This document shows positions 5,268 to 6,467 of a stretch of DNA of 6,467 nt, piece by piece; the stretch's first letter is position 1, and every line of letters starts with the position of its first letter. The translations under genes and the position numbers were made by a program. The stretch is from Betaproteobacteria bacterium (GTDB taxonomy: Bacteria; Pseudomonadota; Gammaproteobacteria; Burkholderiales; Usitatibacteraceae), in assembly GCA_003105245.1 (NCBI GenBank), contig PQAI01000261.1, positions 9,375-15,841 on the forward strand, read 5' to 3'. Under the pieces are notes generated by a model. That model had not been told where the DNA came from. It worked only from the letters and a program-made list of their open reading frames with translations, and ran no database searches.

Positions 5268-6069
5268 CGTAGGCGCGTTCCGGCAGCTCCGGCCCGGGCG
5301 CGGCGATCCGCGCCCGCAGCGTCCCGGCGACCGCGGCGGCGATGGCGACCGACGACAGCAGGTTGTGCAGCCAGCGCTCCACGGGACCCGCCTGCCCCGC
5401 CACGGAGAGCACGGCGATGCCCGCCAGGCACAGCGCCGCCACGCGCGCCAGGAGCCGCGCGGCGGGCGCGGGCGCGGCGCTCAGCGCGATGAGCCCCCAG
5501 GCCGCGAGGGCCAGCCAGGAGAGCCCCCGGTGCCCGAGGGCCAGCGGCGAACCGGTGGCCGGCGGCACGATGGAGAGCACGCCGCCGCTCGCGATCGCCG
5601 CCAAGAGCAGCGCCAGCGCGCCGGCGAAGGGCAGGGCGACGCGGCCGCGCGCGGCAGGCGCCGCCGCGGCCAATCCGGAACAGGTGCCCAGGAGCGCGAG
5701 GCCCCCGAGGAGGTTCGCCAGCTGGATCGCCGGCGGCGCGGCGCCTGCCGAACGCCGCCCGACGATGGCCAGGGCGGCAACGAGCACGATCAGCACGACG
5801 GAGGCGGCCCGCAGTCCCGGCCGGGACGGGGCTTTCCACGACAGCGCGGCCACGAGGAGGGCGAGGACGGTGACGCCCATCGCGGCCACGCGGTGCGCGA
5901 GCCGCACGGCGTCGGCCGGGCCGAACTCCGCGCAGCCTCCCGGCGGGCAGGGGGCGGCGACGAGCCTCAGCCAGGCGCTGGAGGCGACCACGACGAAGAC
6001 GAGGGCCGCGCAGGCGGCCGCCGCCGCGAAAAGCGTGCGTTCGTCGCGGGTCCGCGTGGGGGAGGTCAT
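5257..6069 (-). CDS. CtaA/COX15-like eight-helix membrane protein, degenerate in key residues
   Basis: A 270-residue, very hydrophobic protein with about eight predicted membrane helices, the layout of haem A synthase. After helix 1 comes SAWLRL and a Cys41-Pro-Pro-Gly-Gly-Cys46 loop, recalling the paired cysteines of CtaA. The expected haem-ligand histidines are present in helix 2 (His59, LAHR), helix 6 (His180, LGHRG) and helix 8 (His235, WLHNLL). In helix 4 the expected His is Gln116 (PPAIQLAN). The glutamate three residues before the helix-2 histidine in CtaA, reported as important for activity, is Arg56 here. A normal haem A synthase is therefore doubtful. A variant haem-modifying, haem-binding or assembly role for the adjacent oxidase is my inference. 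The ATG at 6069-6067 overlaps the oxidase stop as ATGA and has no ribosome site of its own, so translation should be coupled to the oxidase. The open frame extends upstream to 6294 only as a shadow of the oxidase gene. Confidence 0.7.
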   Translation of the reverse strand: MTSPTRTRDERTLFAAAAACAALVFVVVASSAWLRLVAAPCPPGGCAEFGPADAVRLAHRVAAMGVTVLALLVAALSWKAPSRPGLRAASVVLIVLVAALAIVGRRSAGAAPPAIQLANLLGGLALLGTCSGLAAAAPAARGRVALPFAGALALLLAAIASGGVLSIVPPATGSPLALGHRGLSWLALAAWGLIALSAAPAPAARLLARVAALCLAGIAVLSVAGQAGPVERWLHNLLSSVAIAAAVAGTLRARIAAPGPELPERAYARP

Positions 6070-6467
6070 CGCGCGCCGGGCTCGCGGCGCCGGAAGGCGC
6101 CGATCACGACGACCACGAAGGCGAGGCCGCCGAGGATCGCCACGAGCCCGCCCAGGCCCATGAGGCCCATGCCGGCCACTTCCTGGGGCGTGCGCAGCAC
6201 CTGGGCCGCGCCGGCGACCTTGCGTTCCACGCCGTAGCCGCCGGACCAGACGAGGCCCACGATGTGCGCGAGCTGGCCGCCGCCGTAGAGCCACGGCTGC
6301 CAGGCCGCCAGGCGCGAGCGCGGCGTGCCGTAGCCCAGCCGCGGCAGCAGGTGGTAGGCGAGGCCCATGAAGGCGAGCGTCACGCCGACGATGCAGCCGT
6401 GGTAATGGGCCGGGATCTTCACGTTCGGGCCGCTGATCGCGAAGCCGATGAGCCCGCCGGCGGCGAA
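6066..6467 (-). CDS. Haem-copper oxidase/NO reductase superfamily subunit I-like protein (C-terminal fragment)
   Basis: The last 133 residues of a protein entering from the right edge. Residues 10-45 of the fragment read as helix X of a haem-copper oxidase subunit I. It holds a histidine pair, His21-Tyr-His23, in IPAHYHG, matching the H-x-H that ligates the high-spin and low-spin haems, followed by a hydrophobic stretch and YHLLPRLGYG. Two further hydrophobic stretches (about 57-74 and 95-124) complete a 12-helix core. The loop between them has GGYGVERKVAG, recalling the G-x-x-R-R/K loop of oxidases. The protein ends soon after helix XII with FRRREPGAR, a positive-inside tail. The words around the histidine pair (ISGPNV then IPAHYHG) differ from A-type (VAHFHYV) and cbb3-type oxidases. 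It could be a B-like oxidase or an NO-reductase-like clade. Helix VI, which would decide this, is outside the window. Confidence 0.75.
   Translation of the reverse strand, partial: FAAGGLIGFAISGPNVKIPAHYHGCIVGVTLAFMGLAYHLLPRLGYGTPRSRLAAWQPWLYGGGQLAHIVGLVWSGGYGVERKVAGAAQVLRTPQEVAGMGLMGLGGLVAILGGLAFVVVVIGAFRRREPGAR

Noticed and set aside
5342..6237. Two plus-strand open frames opposite the CtaA-like gene
   Set aside because: They are Ala/Arg-rich and polar with no motif, while the minus strand gives a regular eight-helix membrane protein.
6070..6294. Upstream extension of the CtaA-like protein
   Set aside because: The extra 75 residues are Arg-rich out-of-frame reading of the oxidase gene. 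The first membrane helix follows the ATG at 6069 normally.
6420..6422. GTG as the start of a small membrane protein of 118 residues
   Set aside because: The same frame stays open to the window edge and the residues before it continue the helix-X signature, so this is an internal valine codon of a larger protein.

Overview
The window is a very GC-rich (about 70% by eye), densely packed piece of bacterial chromosome. The gene families (TusE/DsrC, a FixL/FixJ-like two-component pair, an HD-GYP protein, an Fnr-like regulator, a haem-copper oxidase with a CtaA-like partner) fit a high-GC proteobacterium, most likely a betaproteobacterium. That placement is inferred from protein style only. No mobile element, CRISPR array, tRNA or rRNA was seen.

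Layout. At the left edge (86 to 1, minus strand) lies the first 28 codons of a TusE/DsrC-family sulfur-relay protein, with a near-consensus sigma-70 promoter at 112-139. Divergent from it, a stand-alone condensation-domain-like acyltransferase (HHxxxDG motif) runs rightward over 236-1534. Its stop codon abuts the stop codon of the next gene, with no intergenic base. Everything from 6467 back to 1535 is one minus-strand run. In order of transcription it holds the C-terminal third or less of a haem-copper oxidase subunit I-like protein (6467-6066), a degenerate CtaA/COX15-like membrane protein (6069-5257), a Crp/Fnr-family regulator (5205-4492), a LOV-domain histidine kinase (4484-3315), a FixJ-type response regulator (3318-2665) and a GAF plus HD-GYP phosphodiesterase (2668-1535). 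Three of the junctions are 4-bp ATGA overlaps, one gap is 7 bp and one is 51 bp. The run therefore looks like one or two operons.

How the genes may work together. The kinase sensor domain carries the photo-reactive cysteine and nearly all flavin-contacting residues of a blue-light LOV domain. It is joined to a FixL/DctB-style kinase core and followed by a FixJ-like regulator. The HD-GYP protein, translationally coupled to that regulator, has the residues expected for cyclic-di-GMP hydrolysis. The simplest reading is that blue light, or flavin redox state, acts through kinase and regulator on transcription, with cyclic-di-GMP turnover as a co-expressed output. The set of oxidase, Fnr-like regulator, PAS-type kinase and FixJ-type regulator also mirrors the classical FixL-FixJ-FixK-FixNOQP respiratory cascade, with a flavin LOV sensor where FixL has a haem PAS. 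This combination, and the CtaA-like protein that lacks a haem-ligand histidine and the catalytic-region glutamate, are the most interesting points of the window.
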